From: an uncultured Pelagibacteraceae bacterium
Lineage (GTDB): Bacteria; Pseudomonadota; Alphaproteobacteria; Pelagibacterales; Pelagibacteraceae
Assembly: GCA_902521005.1 (NCBI GenBank)
Contig: CABYPZ010000003.1
Location: forward strand, 38,219 to 102,218
DNA length: 64,000 nucleotides
Reading direction: 5' to 3'
Below the pieces are notes generated by a model. That model had not been told where the DNA came from and ran no database searches. It saw only the letters and a program-made list of their open reading frames with translations. The translations under genes were made by a program, and so were the position numbers. Shown piece by piece: positions 25,357 through 34,479 of this stretch; position 1 is the first letter of the stretch, and each line of letters begins with the position of its first letter.

Positions 25357-27753
25357 ATGGAGTTTAAAAAAATTCAACTTAATGGTTTTAAATCATTTGC
25401 TGATAAAACAAATTTTTTAATTGAAGAAGGACTTACTGGAATAGTGGGGCCAAATGGGTGTGGTAAATCAAATATTGTTGAATCATTAAGATGGTGCATG
25501 GGAGAAACATCAGCAAAAAGCATGCGAGGTTCCGGCATGGAAGATGTAATTTTTTCTGGAACCTCAAATAAGCCTTCAAAAAATATCGCAGAAGTTTCAA
25601 TTGGTCTTTCAAATGATAGTAAGGAAGGACCACTGCAATACAAAGATTTAGATGAAATTCAAATAAGAAGAAAAATTGAAAAAGATAAAGGTTCTAAATT
25701 TTATATAAATGACAAAGAAGTAAGAGCAAAAGATGCTCAAATGTTTTTTGCAGATTTGTCTACAGGGGCACATTCACCATCTTTAATTAGCCAAGGTAGA
25801 ATTGGAGCATTGGTAACAGCAAAACCAGTGGACAGAAGAGCAATTATTGAGGAAGCTGCAGGAATTGCTGGACTACATGCAAGAAGGCATGAAGCAGAAC
25901 TAAGGCTTAACGCTTCAGAAAATAATTTAAAAAGAGCAGACGAGTTAAGACGTCAGCAAGAAAGACAGTTAGCTGGACTACAAAAACAGGCTGAGGAAGC
26001 AGCAAAATATAAAGATATATCTGAAGAAATAAAAAAGATTGAGGCTGGATTGTATTTTTTAAAACTAAGGGACATTGATAATGAAATTAAGCTTGAAAAC
26101 GAAATCAATACTGACGCGGAAAATGAGGTGAAAAAATACAATGATAAAATAGATGAAATAGAAAAAACAATTTCAACAGAAACTGATAAAATAAATCCAG
26201 TTAAAGATAAAAATTTAGAAAATACATCAAAAATTCAAAGACTTAATTTAGAGCTAAAAAACTTAGATGAAGAAAATCAAAGAATAGATGATGAAATAAA
26301 TAATATTAAATCATCAATTAAAACAATTTCTGAAGATATTGATAGAGAGAAAAGTATAATAATTGATGCTAATTCAAATGAAAAAAGACTTAAAGAGGAA
26401 AAAAAAGAATTAATAGAAGTTGATTCAAAATATTACGATACAGAAAAACAATCAAATCTGGATTTAGAAAACTCAAAAAATAAATTAGATAGTGAAATAG
26501 ATAAAGTAAAACAATTGATAAATGAAAATAAAAATAATGAAGCAATATTAGCTATAGAAGATTTCAAAAATATAATTAATTCTTATGCAGAAAGTTACAG
26601 TAAAAATCAAAATATCAAAAAAGAGTCAGTAAAAAGAAAAGAGAGAATAAATATTATTGAAAAAGAAGTTGAAAGTTGGAAGAACCTTTTAACTAATTCT
26701 GAAAAAATGGTTAATGAATTAAACGACAGAAAGCAAAAATTATCAAATAAACTTAATGAATTTGAGAAACAACCCCAATCTCAAGCAGAAAAAAAAGGTC
26801 AAATATCAGAAAGTCTTAGATTGGCTGAAAACGAAAAAATAGAAAGTGAAACTTTAATTGAAAAAACTGACACTACAATTTCTAATTTAACTTTAGAATT
26901 AAATAATACAAAAGAAGAGACTATTCAGTTTAGAGAAAGAAAAGCTAGTTCCGGAGCAACTATCGAAGGTCTTAATAAAAGAAAAAATGATTTGGTAGAG
27001 AGAGTGGAGTCAGAGTTAAATTTAAATGAGAATAATGTATTAGAATTTTCTAACTTAGATCAAAAAGATGAATTTCCAGACGCTCTAACACAGGAAGAGC
27101 TTTTAGATGAAAAAAAACGTCAAAGAGAAAAATTAGGGTCTGTTAATTTGAGAGCAGATGAAGAAACTGAAAAATATGAAAGCGAAATTAAAAAAATGGA
27201 ACAAGATAGAGCTGATCTTGTGACTGCAATAATTAAGTTAAAAGAGAGTATTAATGAATTAAATCAAAAAGGAAGGGAAAGACTTTTAGATGCTTTTGAA
27301 AAAGTAAATAGAAAGTTTAATGAGGTGTACACAAAACTATTTAATGGTGGTAGCGCTAAACTTGAATTAGTAGATTCTGATGATCCACTTGACGCTGGAT
27401 TAGAACTTTTAGTCAGTCCGCCTGGTAAAAGATTGCAATCGATAACATTGTTGTCAGGAGGTGAACAAGCTTTAACTGCTTTATCTTTAATTTTTGCAGT
27501 TTTTTTAACTAATCCATCACCTATCTGTGTTTTAGATGAAGTGGACGCTCCTTTAGACGATGCTAATGTCACTAGGTTTTGTAATCTTTTGGGAGAGTTA
27601 ACAAAAATAACATCAACAAAATTTATCATTGTTACCCATCATGCCTTAACAATGTCAAAAATGGATAGATTGTATGGTGTCACGATGCCTGAAAAAGGAG
27701 TTAGCCAGCTTGTTGCAGTTGACTTGCAAAAAGCTGAAAGTATGGTGGCTTAA
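25357..27753 (+). CDS. smc: Chromosome segregation SMC protein, short form without recognisable hinge
   Basis: The ABC-type ATPase heads are intact: Walker A GPNGCGKSNIVES near residues 31-43, the Q-loop region ISQGRIGALV, the signature LLSGGEQALTALSL near 697-710, and Walker B ICVLDEVDAPLDD near 722-734. The coiled-coil arms run from about 165 to 660, with the LGSVNLRADEE segment typical of the C-terminal arm. Total length is 798 residues, against about 1150 for most bacterial SMCs. No globular hinge is seen between the arms; the middle (about 380-420) is a short Asn/Lys-rich break. ScpA/ScpB are not in this window. Partner of chromosome compaction and segregation. Confidence 0.93.
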   Translation: MEFKKIQLNGFKSFADKTNFLIEEGLTGIVGPNGCGKSNIVESLRWCMGETSAKSMRGSGMEDVIFSGTSNKPSKNIAEVSIGLSNDSKEGPLQYKDLDEIQIRRKIEKDKGSKFYINDKEVRAKDAQMFFADLSTGAHSPSLISQGRIGALVTAKPVDRRAIIEEAAGIAGLHARRHEAELRLNASENNLKRADELRRQQERQLAGLQKQAEEAAKYKDISEEIKKIEAGLYFLKLRDIDNEIKLENEINTDAENEVKKYNDKIDEIEKTISTETDKINPVKDKNLENTSKIQRLNLELKNLDEENQRIDDEINNIKSSIKTISEDIDREKSIIIDANSNEKRLKEEKKELIEVDSKYYDTEKQSNLDLENSKNKLDSEIDKVKQLINENKNNEAILAIEDFKNIINSYAESYSKNQNIKKESVKRKERINIIEKEVESWKNLLTNSEKMVNELNDRKQKLSNKLNEFEKQPQSQAEKKGQISESLRLAENEKIESETLIEKTDTTISNLTLELNNTKEETIQFRERKASSGATIEGLNKRKNDLVERVESELNLNENNVLEFSNLDQKDEFPDALTQEELLDEKKRQREKLGSVNLRADEETEKYESEIKKMEQDRADLVTAIIKLKESINELNQKGRERLLDAFEKVNRKFNEVYTKLFNGGSAKLELVDSDDPLDAGLELLVSPPGKRLQSITLLSGGEQALTALSLIFAVFLTNPSPICVLDEVDAPLDDANVTRFCNLLGELTKITSTKFIIVTHHALTMSKMDRLYGVTMPEKGVSQLVAVDLQKAESMVA

Positions 27754-28029
27754 ATGTCAAAACAATCATTTAAGACTCGCCTAGAGATTGCAAAAAAGAA
27801 GATCAATAATAAAAACGCAGGCTCAAAAAATGAGAAAAATTCTAATTTTGGTGAGGCTTTTAAAATGAGTACTGAATTAGTCGCCGCTGTTGTAGTTGGG
27901 ACAATTATTGGGTTTATTTTGGATGAATGGTTTGGTACTAAACCCTGGTTAATTTTAATATTTTTTTTTGTAGGTGTAATTGCTGGGATATTGAATGTAA
28001 TTAAATCTGCAAAAAATATGCAAAAATAG
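27754..28029 (+). CDS. atpI: AtpI-like ATP synthase accessory protein
   Basis: A 91-residue protein with a charged N-terminal third and two membrane helices (about 36-57 and 65-85: ELVAAVVVGTIIGFILDEWFGTKPWLILIFFFVGVIAGI). The DEWFGTKPW linker is typical of the AtpI/ATP synthase protein I family, which helps assemble the c-ring or handles magnesium. It starts immediately after the smc stop and heads the Fo operon atpI-B-E-F'-F. As usual in alphaproteobacteria, the F1 genes are not linked here. Confidence 0.88.
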   Translation: MSKQSFKTRLEIAKKKINNKNAGSKNEKNSNFGEAFKMSTELVAAVVVGTIIGFILDEWFGTKPWLILIFFFVGVIAGILNVIKSAKNMQK

Positions 28030-28043
28030 TTTACAGAGATAAA

Positions 28044-28778
28044 ATGGCCTCAAACCCAATGTACCAATTCAATGTATACCGAATTGGACCAGAAATAAAA
28101 ATAGGCGAAATAGATTTGTCATTTACTAATGCAAGTTTATTTATGGTTATAAGTTCATTGGCAGTATTAATTATCTTCAATCTTGGATCAAAAAAAAGTT
28201 CTTTAATTCCTAATAGAATTCAATTGCTTGCAGAACTCAGCTATACCTTTGTGTCAAAAATGATTAGTGATACCGCTGGTAGTAAGGCTAAGCCTTATTT
28301 CTCGTTTATCTTTTCTCTATTTATGTTTGTTTTATTTTGTAATATGTTTGGAATGATACCGTATGCATTTACAGTCACTAGTCATATAATCGTAACCTTT
28401 GTTTTGGCTGCATTTATTTTTATAGGAGTGACAGTTATTGGTTTCATAAAACATGGATTTGGTTATTTAAAATTATTTGTACCTAGTGGGGTCCCAGTAG
28501 TTCTTTTACCTTTAATAGTAGTAATTGAAGTTATTTCATATTTAAGCAGGCCTGTGAGTTTATCAGTAAGATTGTTTGCAAATATGATGGCGGGTCACAC
28601 AATGATGAAAGTATTCGGAGGCTTTGTTATAAGCCTTGGAGTAGTCGGTGGTTGGTTGCCATTAGGCTTTTCAGTAGCTTTAACTGGCTTGGAAATATTA
28701 GTAGCATTTCTCCAAGCATATGTTTTTGCGATATTAACCTGCATCTACTTAAATGATGCATTAAATTTACACCATTAA
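28044..28778 (+). CDS. atpB: ATP synthase Fo subunit a
   Basis: The proton-channel subunit. The 244 residues contain five to six membrane helices, the essential Arg in SRPVSLSVRLFANMMAGHTMM (about residues 171-191) and the C-terminal LEILVAFLQAYVFAILTCIYLNDALNLHH. It lies 14 bp after atpI and 19 bp before atpE. Confidence 0.97.
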   Translation: MASNPMYQFNVYRIGPEIKIGEIDLSFTNASLFMVISSLAVLIIFNLGSKKSSLIPNRIQLLAELSYTFVSKMISDTAGSKAKPYFSFIFSLFMFVLFCNMFGMIPYAFTVTSHIIVTFVLAAFIFIGVTVIGFIKHGFGYLKLFVPSGVPVVLLPLIVVIEVISYLSRPVSLSVRLFANMMAGHTMMKVFGGFVISLGVVGGWLPLGFSVALTGLEILVAFLQAYVFAILTCIYLNDALNLHH

Positions 28779-28786
28779 CAACTTAT

Positions 28787-28792
28787 AGGAGG
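28787..28792 (+). promoter_or_regulatory. Strong Shine-Dalgarno for atpE
   Basis: AGGAGG lies five bases before the atpE ATG at 28798. Most genes in this window have weak or no visible SD, so a full consensus here stands out. It fits the need for about ten c subunits per ATP synthase, as in other bacteria where atpE is translated at a high rate. Confidence 0.8.
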
Positions 28793-28797
28793 ATATA

Positions 28798-29025
28798 ATG
28801 GAATTAGAAGCAGCAAAAATGATCGGAGCAGGACTTGCGGCAATTGCTTTAGCAGGCGCAGGTGTAGGGATTGGAATTATTTTCGGTAATTATCTATCTG
28901 GAGCAATGAGAAATCCATCTGCAGCACAAAAACAATTTCCAAATTTATTATTAGGTTTTGCTTTAGCAGAAGCGACAGGTTTATTTGGCTTAGTTGTTGC
29001 GTTAATTATTTTATTTGCATTTTAA
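28798..29025 (+). CDS. atpE: ATP synthase Fo subunit c
   Basis: The 75-residue proteolipid of the rotor ring. Two helices flank the polar loop R38-N39-P40, and the ion-carrying carboxylate is E58 in FALAEATGLFGL. The glycine-rich first helix (GAGVGIGIIFG) is normal. The residues around E58 lack the Gln/Ser pattern of Na+-binding rings, so proton coupling is expected. It is preceded by a consensus ribosome-binding site and followed 3 bp later by the b' gene. Confidence 0.97.
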   Translation: MELEAAKMIGAGLAAIALAGAGVGIGIIFGNYLSGAMRNPSAAQKQFPNLLLGFALAEATGLFGLVVALIILFAF

Positions 29026-29028
29026 TTA

Positions 29029-29598
29029 ATGTTTCTAAAATTTTCTCAAATAACTTTTTTCTATTTCCTTTTACTTTCTCAAGTAAATGGGGCTGAAAGT
29101 GGAGGAATGCCTCAACTAAATCCTGAGTTTTGGTTTTCACAAATTTTTTGGCTAATCATTACTTTTGGCTTTATGTTTGTAGTTTTGTCAAAATTAGTTT
29201 TGCCTAAAATTAGTGAAAATCTTGAGACTAGAAAGGCACAAATTTCGGAAAATATTGAATCTGCTGAAAAACAAAGATTAGAAAGTGAAAATAAAATAAA
29301 AGAGTATGATAAATTAATTCTGGAAAGTAAAAATGAAGCAAAAAATTACTTTAACCAAGCTCGAGAAAAAATCTTGAAAGACGTGGATAAAAAAAGAGAA
29401 AATTTAGAAAAAGAAATTAATGAAGAAATAAGCAAAGCTGAGAAAGAAATAGAAGATCTTAAAAACAAGTCCCCAGATAAAGTAAGAAAGATAGCGATAG
29501 AAACATCCTCTGATTTAATTAAACAAGTTATTGGTGTTGATGTAAATAATAGTAGTATTTCAGCAATAGTAGAGGATATTTCAAGAAAGAGAAATTAA
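29029..29598 (+). CDS. atpG: ATP synthase Fo subunit b'
   Basis: One of two b-type stator stalk subunits. It has 189 residues: an N-terminal hydrophobic segment (residues about 5-18, signal-like), a membrane helix near 40-60 (FWLIITFGFMFVVLSKLVLP), then a long charged helix and coiled coil. The paired b'/b arrangement is typical of alphaproteobacteria and photosynthetic bacteria. The NPEFWFSQIFWLIITF motif identifies b'. It lies 2 bp before the b-subunit gene. Confidence 0.93.
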   Translation: MFLKFSQITFFYFLLLSQVNGAESGGMPQLNPEFWFSQIFWLIITFGFMFVVLSKLVLPKISENLETRKAQISENIESAEKQRLESENKIKEYDKLILESKNEAKNYFNQAREKILKDVDKKRENLEKEINEEISKAEKEIEDLKNKSPDKVRKIAIETSSDLIKQVIGVDVNNSSISAIVEDISRKRN

Positions 29599-29600
29599 TT

Positions 29601-30098
29601 ATGATAATTGATGCAACATTTTGGGTAGCAATTTCTTTTTTCCTTTTTTTTGGTTTGTTAGTTTACTTTAAAATACCACAAAAAATTAATGAAACATTAA
29701 GTGGACTTATAAATAATATTAAAAACGAGATTGAAGAAAGTGAAAAGTTAAGGAATGAAGCTAGGACTCTTTTAGAAAATGCGCAAATAAAACTTGATAG
29801 TGCTAATAAAGAAAAGGATAAAATAATTAATCAATCCAAAAAAGAGAGTGAAAGGTTGGTTATAGAAATAAATGAAAAATTTCATAAATCTGCTGAAATA
29901 AAAAAAAAAGTTGCTGAAACAAAAATTTATCAAATGAAAGAAGCTGCTATTAAAGAAATTAAAGACACATCAGTTAAAATAGCATTAGATTCAGTGAAAA
30001 AAATAATATCCACTTCTATAGATAAAAATAAACTTGATGCTATCTTTGAAAAAGATCTTGAAGAAGCTAAAAACGAGTTTAAAAAAATAAACTCATAA
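29601..30098 (+). CDS. atpF: ATP synthase Fo subunit b
   Basis: The second stator stalk subunit, 165 residues: an N-terminal membrane helix (residues about 4-24, DATFWVAISFFLFFGLLVYF) and a long amphipathic helix with Lys/Glu heptads for dimerisation with b'. It is last in the Fo block. Only 39 bp separate its stop from crtI, and no terminator-like hairpin is seen there, so read-through into the carotenoid genes is possible. Confidence 0.93.
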   Translation: MIIDATFWVAISFFLFFGLLVYFKIPQKINETLSGLINNIKNEIEESEKLRNEARTLLENAQIKLDSANKEKDKIINQSKKESERLVIEINEKFHKSAEIKKKVAETKIYQMKEAAIKEIKDTSVKIALDSVKKIISTSIDKNKLDAIFEKDLEEAKNEFKKINS

Positions 30099-30137
30099 TA
30101 CTCTTACATTTTTTCAAAAAAACTATAAATTATAAAA

Positions 30138-31598
30138 ATGAATTCTATTGTTATTGGTTCTGGATTTGGTGGAATTGCTGCAGCGCTACGCTTAAAGGCT
30201 AAAGGATACAACGTAACACTAATTGAAAAACATCCTGATCTTGGGGGAAGAGCAAGAGTATTTTCAAAAAATGGATTTATATTTGATGGTGGCCCAACTG
30301 TTATAACCGCACCATATTTAATAAATGAACTATTTGAAATGTATAAAAAAAATCCAAAAGATTACATAAATATTTCTCCTCTAAAAATTTGGTACCAATT
30401 TATTTTTGAGGATAAATCAAAATTTAACTATTCGGGTGATGAAAATGATATGAAGAAGCAAATAGAGAAAATTAGCAAAGAAGATGTCTTGGGTTATGAG
30501 AAATTAGTAAAATTCACTAAAAAGATTTTTGATAAAGGTTTTACTGAACTTGCTGATATACCTTTTGACAAACCTTTGGTCATGTTTAAACAATTGCCAG
30601 CTTTACTAAAACTTAGAAGTTATAAATCTGTATATTCGTTAGTTTCCTCTTATGTAAAAAATGAAAAATTAAGAAGGATGTTAAGTATGCATCCTTTATT
30701 AGTTGGTGGAAATCCTTTTACTACAACATCTATATATGGACTGATTTTATATTTAGAAAAAAAATGGGGAATACATTACTCAATGGGAGGAACTGGTAAT
30801 ATCATTAAAGGATTTGAAAAATTGATGAATGAGGAAGGTATCATAATTATTAAAGGACACGAAGTAAGTAAGATACTTTCAAATGGAAATAAAATTATTG
30901 GGGTCCAACTTGACAATGAAAAAAAAATAAATGCTGATCATGTTATTTGTAATGCTGATCCCCCAGCTGTTTATGATGAATTATTAAAAAGTAAAAATAA
31001 TACTTCAATGTTATTTAATTGGAAAAAAAGCAGGATGGAATACTCAATGGGTTTATTTGTTTATTATTTTGGAACAAAAAAAACTTTTCCAAATGTTGAG
31101 CATCATACAATTAAATTTGGAAATAAATATAAAGAACATCTTGATGACATATTTAATAATAAAAAATTAAATACCGATATTAGCTATTACCTTCATAGAC
31201 CTTCTGCTACAGATAAATCGATGGCTCCAGAGGGAAATGATTGTTTTTATGTTTTGGTTCCAGTACCTAATAATCAGTCAAAAATAGATTGGAAAATCGA
31301 AGGTGAAAAAATGAAGAATTTAGTAATTGATAAGATGGAAAAAGATTTAATGCCCAATCTTCGTGAAAACATTATAGAGGATTTTTATCTAACACCAGAT
31401 TATTTTGAAAAAGAGCTTAATACAAAATATGGTTCAGGTTTTTCAATTCAACCAAAATTCTCCCAATCAGCATATTTTAGATTTCATAATAAATCAGAAT
31501 TATATGATGGACTTTATTTTGTAGGGGCTGGTGTTCATCCTGGAGCTGGTGTTCCAGGTGTACTTTCGTCTGCAAAAGTCTTGGATAAAATAATTTAA
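30138..31598 (+). CDS. crtI: Phytoene desaturase
   Basis: CrtI converts phytoene to lycopene by successive desaturations. The 486-residue flavoprotein has the N-terminal dinucleotide fold IGSGFGGIAAALRLKAKGYNVTLIEK, then DLGGRARVFSKNGFIFDGGPTVIT, and the C-terminal CrtI signature FVGAGVHPGAGVPGVLSSAKVL. Its last base overlaps the crtB start. First gene of crtI-crtB-crtY-blh; crtE is not adjacent, so geranylgeranyl diphosphate must be made by a synthase encoded elsewhere. Confidence 0.96.
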   Translation: MNSIVIGSGFGGIAAALRLKAKGYNVTLIEKHPDLGGRARVFSKNGFIFDGGPTVITAPYLINELFEMYKKNPKDYINISPLKIWYQFIFEDKSKFNYSGDENDMKKQIEKISKEDVLGYEKLVKFTKKIFDKGFTELADIPFDKPLVMFKQLPALLKLRSYKSVYSLVSSYVKNEKLRRMLSMHPLLVGGNPFTTTSIYGLILYLEKKWGIHYSMGGTGNIIKGFEKLMNEEGIIIIKGHEVSKILSNGNKIIGVQLDNEKKINADHVICNADPPAVYDELLKSKNNTSMLFNWKKSRMEYSMGLFVYYFGTKKTFPNVEHHTIKFGNKYKEHLDDIFNNKKLNTDISYYLHRPSATDKSMAPEGNDCFYVLVPVPNNQSKIDWKIEGEKMKNLVIDKMEKDLMPNLRENIIEDFYLTPDYFEKELNTKYGSGFSIQPKFSQSAYFRFHNKSELYDGLYFVGAGVHPGAGVPGVLSSAKVLDKII

Positions 31599-32494
31599 TG
31601 ATAATAAAAGAAACAAATTATCTTGCTCTTTTTGCAAAATCTTTCAATTGGGCTGGTTTTTTTTTACCTAAAGATACTTATGAGGAGTGTTCTAAACTTT
31701 ATGCCTTTTGCAGAGTTCTTGATGATTTAGCAGATGCTAATCAAGATTTAGAAATTAAAAAAGAAAGATTTAAAGAGTTAAAAGAAATTTTTAAAGAAAT
31801 AGAAACTCTAAAAAATAATGATTTACAATCTTCGACATTTGAAAAAAATAAAGTAGTAATTTCAGATATGATTGTTATTTCTGGGTATAAAAAGATACCT
31901 GATAAAGTAATTAAAGATTTAGTAGACGGAGTAGAGTCAGATCTTAAAGATAAAATTCAATTTAACACAGTTAAAGAATTGCTTGTTTATTCTTACAGAG
32001 TTGCAGGAACAGTAGGATTAATGATGGCTAAAATTTTAAATGTGAGTGATAAACGTGCTCTAAAAGGAGCAATTGATTTAGGAATTGCTATGCAACTTAC
32101 AAACATTTCTAGGGATGTCGTAGAGGACTATAAAATGAATAGGGAATACATTAAAGATGACTTTGAAAACATTAAATCAACTTTAAAGTTAGCAGATATG
32201 TTTTATGAAAGTTCATTTAGCTCACTAAAAAAAATTTCAATCAGATATAGATTTGCAATCATAGTTGCAAGAAGAGTTTATAGACAGATTGGAAGAGAAA
32301 TAATTAAAAAAAAAAATATTGAAAATTACAAAAAATCTGGAAAAATTTATGTGAATAATTTTGGAAAAATCACCCAAACGATTCTATCTTTTGTTGATTT
32401 AATAAAGCTTTTTTTCATAAAAATTGAAAATCATCAAAGATCGCAAGAACATGATATTATTAAATCAGAAATTAATTTAAATGAGAGAATTTGA
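31598..32494 (+). CDS. crtB: Phytoene synthase
   Basis: CrtB joins two geranylgeranyl diphosphates into phytoene. The 298-residue protein has the two Asp-rich prenyl motifs: YAFCRVLDDLADANQD (about residues 36-51) and LTNISRDVVEDYKMNREYI (about 167-185), the latter matching the squalene/phytoene synthase signature. It overlaps crtI by 1 bp and crtY by 14 bp, showing tight coupling. Confidence 0.96.
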   Translation: MIIKETNYLALFAKSFNWAGFFLPKDTYEECSKLYAFCRVLDDLADANQDLEIKKERFKELKEIFKEIETLKNNDLQSSTFEKNKVVISDMIVISGYKKIPDKVIKDLVDGVESDLKDKIQFNTVKELLVYSYRVAGTVGLMMAKILNVSDKRALKGAIDLGIAMQLTNISRDVVEDYKMNREYIKDDFENIKSTLKLADMFYESSFSSLKKISIRYRFAIIVARRVYRQIGREIIKKKNIENYKKSGKIYVNNFGKITQTILSFVDLIKLFFIKIENHQRSQEHDIIKSEINLNERI

Positions 32495-33545
32495 TTATAT
32501 TATTATAGGAGGAGGTTGTGCTGGTCTTTCACTTGCCTATGAATTAGAAACTAATCGAAAATTAAAAGATAAATCATTAGCAATTATTGAACCAAGGCAG
32601 GAATACAAAAGAGATAAAACTTGGTCCTTTTGGAAGGTAATACATCATAATTTTGAGGATTGTGTAAAAAAAAGTTGGGATAATTTTACAATTAATATTC
32701 CAGGAAATACAAAACATATTGAATGTAAAAATACGCCGTATCAAACAATTGATAGCGGCCTGTTTTATTCAAAAATAATCAACACTTTAAAAAAAAATAA
32801 AAATATAAATTTTTTTAAAAATATCAATGAAGTAGATATAAAAGATTCTTTTATATTTAATAGTTTATCAGACAATCATTATGATAAATCAAATTTATGG
32901 CAACACTTCTCAGGTTTTGAGATTGAAACAGATAAAGATTTATTTGACGATAAAATTTTCAATTTGATGGATTTTGATTGTGATCAAAAAAATAGTGTTC
33001 ATTTTTTTTATACACTTCCATTCTCAAGAAGAAAAGCGTTAATAGAGACTACATGGCTTTCAGATCTAAATAATAATTCTCTTCAAGATTATGAGAAACA
33101 GTTAAAAGATTATATTGAAAATCATTTAAATATTAAAAAATATAAAATTAGTTTTACCGAAACAGGTGCTATTCCTTTATTTGATCTAAGAAATGAGCAA
33201 AAAATTAATCAAATAAATATTGGAACAGCTGGCGGTATGACTAGATTAAGCACAGGTTATACTTTTTTAAATATTCAGGAGCACAGTAAATATATTACAA
33301 AAAACATTGAAAATATAAAAAATCATAAGAAATTTACTATTACAAAGAAATATAAATATTTAGATAATATTTTTTTAAAAGTACTTAAAAAGAATCCTGA
33401 AAAAATGTCCCAAATTTTTTTTAAAATGTTTCTTAGTTCACCAAGCACTGTTATAAATTTTTTATCAAATAAAAGTAATTTTTTTGAGGATATAGCTATA
33501 ATTTCGAAAATGCCTAAGTGGACTTTTATAAAAGAGATAATTTAA
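32481..33545 (+). CDS. crtY: Lycopene beta-cyclase, CrtY type
   Basis: CrtY closes both ends of lycopene to give beta-carotene, the precursor of retinal. The 354-residue protein has the N-terminal nucleotide motif IIIGGGCAGLSLAYELE, then KTWSFW, the FFYTLPFSRRKALIETTWLS segment, and FTETGAIPLFDL followed by IGTAGGMTRLSTGYTF, all typical of bacterial CrtY. It is slightly shorter than the usual ~380 residues. It overlaps crtB by 14 bp and is followed 1 bp later by blh. Confidence 0.95.
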   Translation: MREFDYIIIGGGCAGLSLAYELETNRKLKDKSLAIIEPRQEYKRDKTWSFWKVIHHNFEDCVKKSWDNFTINIPGNTKHIECKNTPYQTIDSGLFYSKIINTLKKNKNINFFKNINEVDIKDSFIFNSLSDNHYDKSNLWQHFSGFEIETDKDLFDDKIFNLMDFDCDQKNSVHFFYTLPFSRRKALIETTWLSDLNNNSLQDYEKQLKDYIENHLNIKKYKISFTETGAIPLFDLRNEQKINQINIGTAGGMTRLSTGYTFLNIQEHSKYITKNIENIKNHKKFTITKKYKYLDNIFLKVLKKNPEKMSQIFFKMFLSSPSTVINFLSNKSNFFEDIAIISKMPKWTFIKEII

Positions 33546-33546
33546 A

Positions 33547-34479
33547 ATGAGTCAAGTTATTAAAAAAATTAATTTTAACCATTCTTTTATTTTTTTTATA
33601 TTTTGTAATATTTTTTCCTTATTAGTCTTTAAAATGAATATTAATATTTCACCGTTAATTTGCTTATTTTTAATTTTATTAATTGGTGTATCACATGGCT
33701 CATTAGATCATATAAAAGGAAAAAAATTATTTGAAATTTTAAAAATTAAAAATATTTCTTCTTTTTATTTAATTTATATTTTAATTACTTTTTTTATAAT
33801 TATTTTATGGATCTTTTTACCTACTTTTTCTTTAATAATTTTTCTAATAATCGCTTCTTTTCATTTCGGCAAGGAAGATACTGAGTTTTTATTTTTCGAA
33901 AGATCATACCCAATTCAGTTAATGTATTTATTAAAAGGGTCATTGGTAATATTGGCTCCCATGTATTTTCACTTTGATGAAACAATATCTATTTTTAAAT
34001 TGCTATTAGTTGAAAATGAAACTTTTTATACAATATTAAGTTTTGTAGAAGAAAAAAATATCTTACTTTTAAGTATAATAATAAGTTCTATTTCAAGTAT
34101 TTATTTATTTACAAAGCAGTTTGAGATAAAAAAATTTACTATTTTTTTAGATTATTTTTCAATTATATTGTTAAATTATTTTCTTTCACCATTAGTAGCA
34201 TTTACAATGTATTTTTGCTTCCTACACTCAATAAGACATAGCATTACATTAGTGTTTGAAATAGATAAAAATAATCTTAAAAATGGTGTATTAACGTTTA
34301 TTAAAAAAGCTATGCCATTAACATTTTTAACTGCTCTTTTATGTATAGTTGGTCTATACTTTTTAAATAAAAATTATGGTTTTGATAATTCAATTTTAAA
34401 ATTAATTTTTATTGGTTTGGCGTCATTAACCTTTCCACATATATTGCTAGAATATTTTTTAGAAAAAAATGAAAAATAA
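33547..34479 (+). CDS. blh: Beta-carotene 15,15'-dioxygenase, Brp/Blh family
   Basis: Blh cleaves beta-carotene into two retinals, the chromophore for rhodopsins. The 310-residue polytopic membrane protein has the family histidine motifs: HGSLDH at residues 50-55, FHFGKED at 105-111, HSIRH near residue 228, and FPHILLEYF near the C-terminus. With crtIBY it completes retinal synthesis. No rhodopsin gene is in this window; in SAR11 proteorhodopsin is usually encoded elsewhere. It overlaps ispH by 11 bp. Confidence 0.94.
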   Translation: MSQVIKKINFNHSFIFFIFCNIFSLLVFKMNINISPLICLFLILLIGVSHGSLDHIKGKKLFEILKIKNISSFYLIYILITFFIIILWIFLPTFSLIIFLIIASFHFGKEDTEFLFFERSYPIQLMYLLKGSLVILAPMYFHFDETISIFKLLLVENETFYTILSFVEEKNILLLSIIISSISSIYLFTKQFEIKKFTIFLDYFSIILLNYFLSPLVAFTMYFCFLHSIRHSITLVFEIDKNNLKNGVLTFIKKAMPLTFLTALLCIVGLYFLNKNYGFDNSILKLIFIGLASLTFPHILLEYFLEKNEK

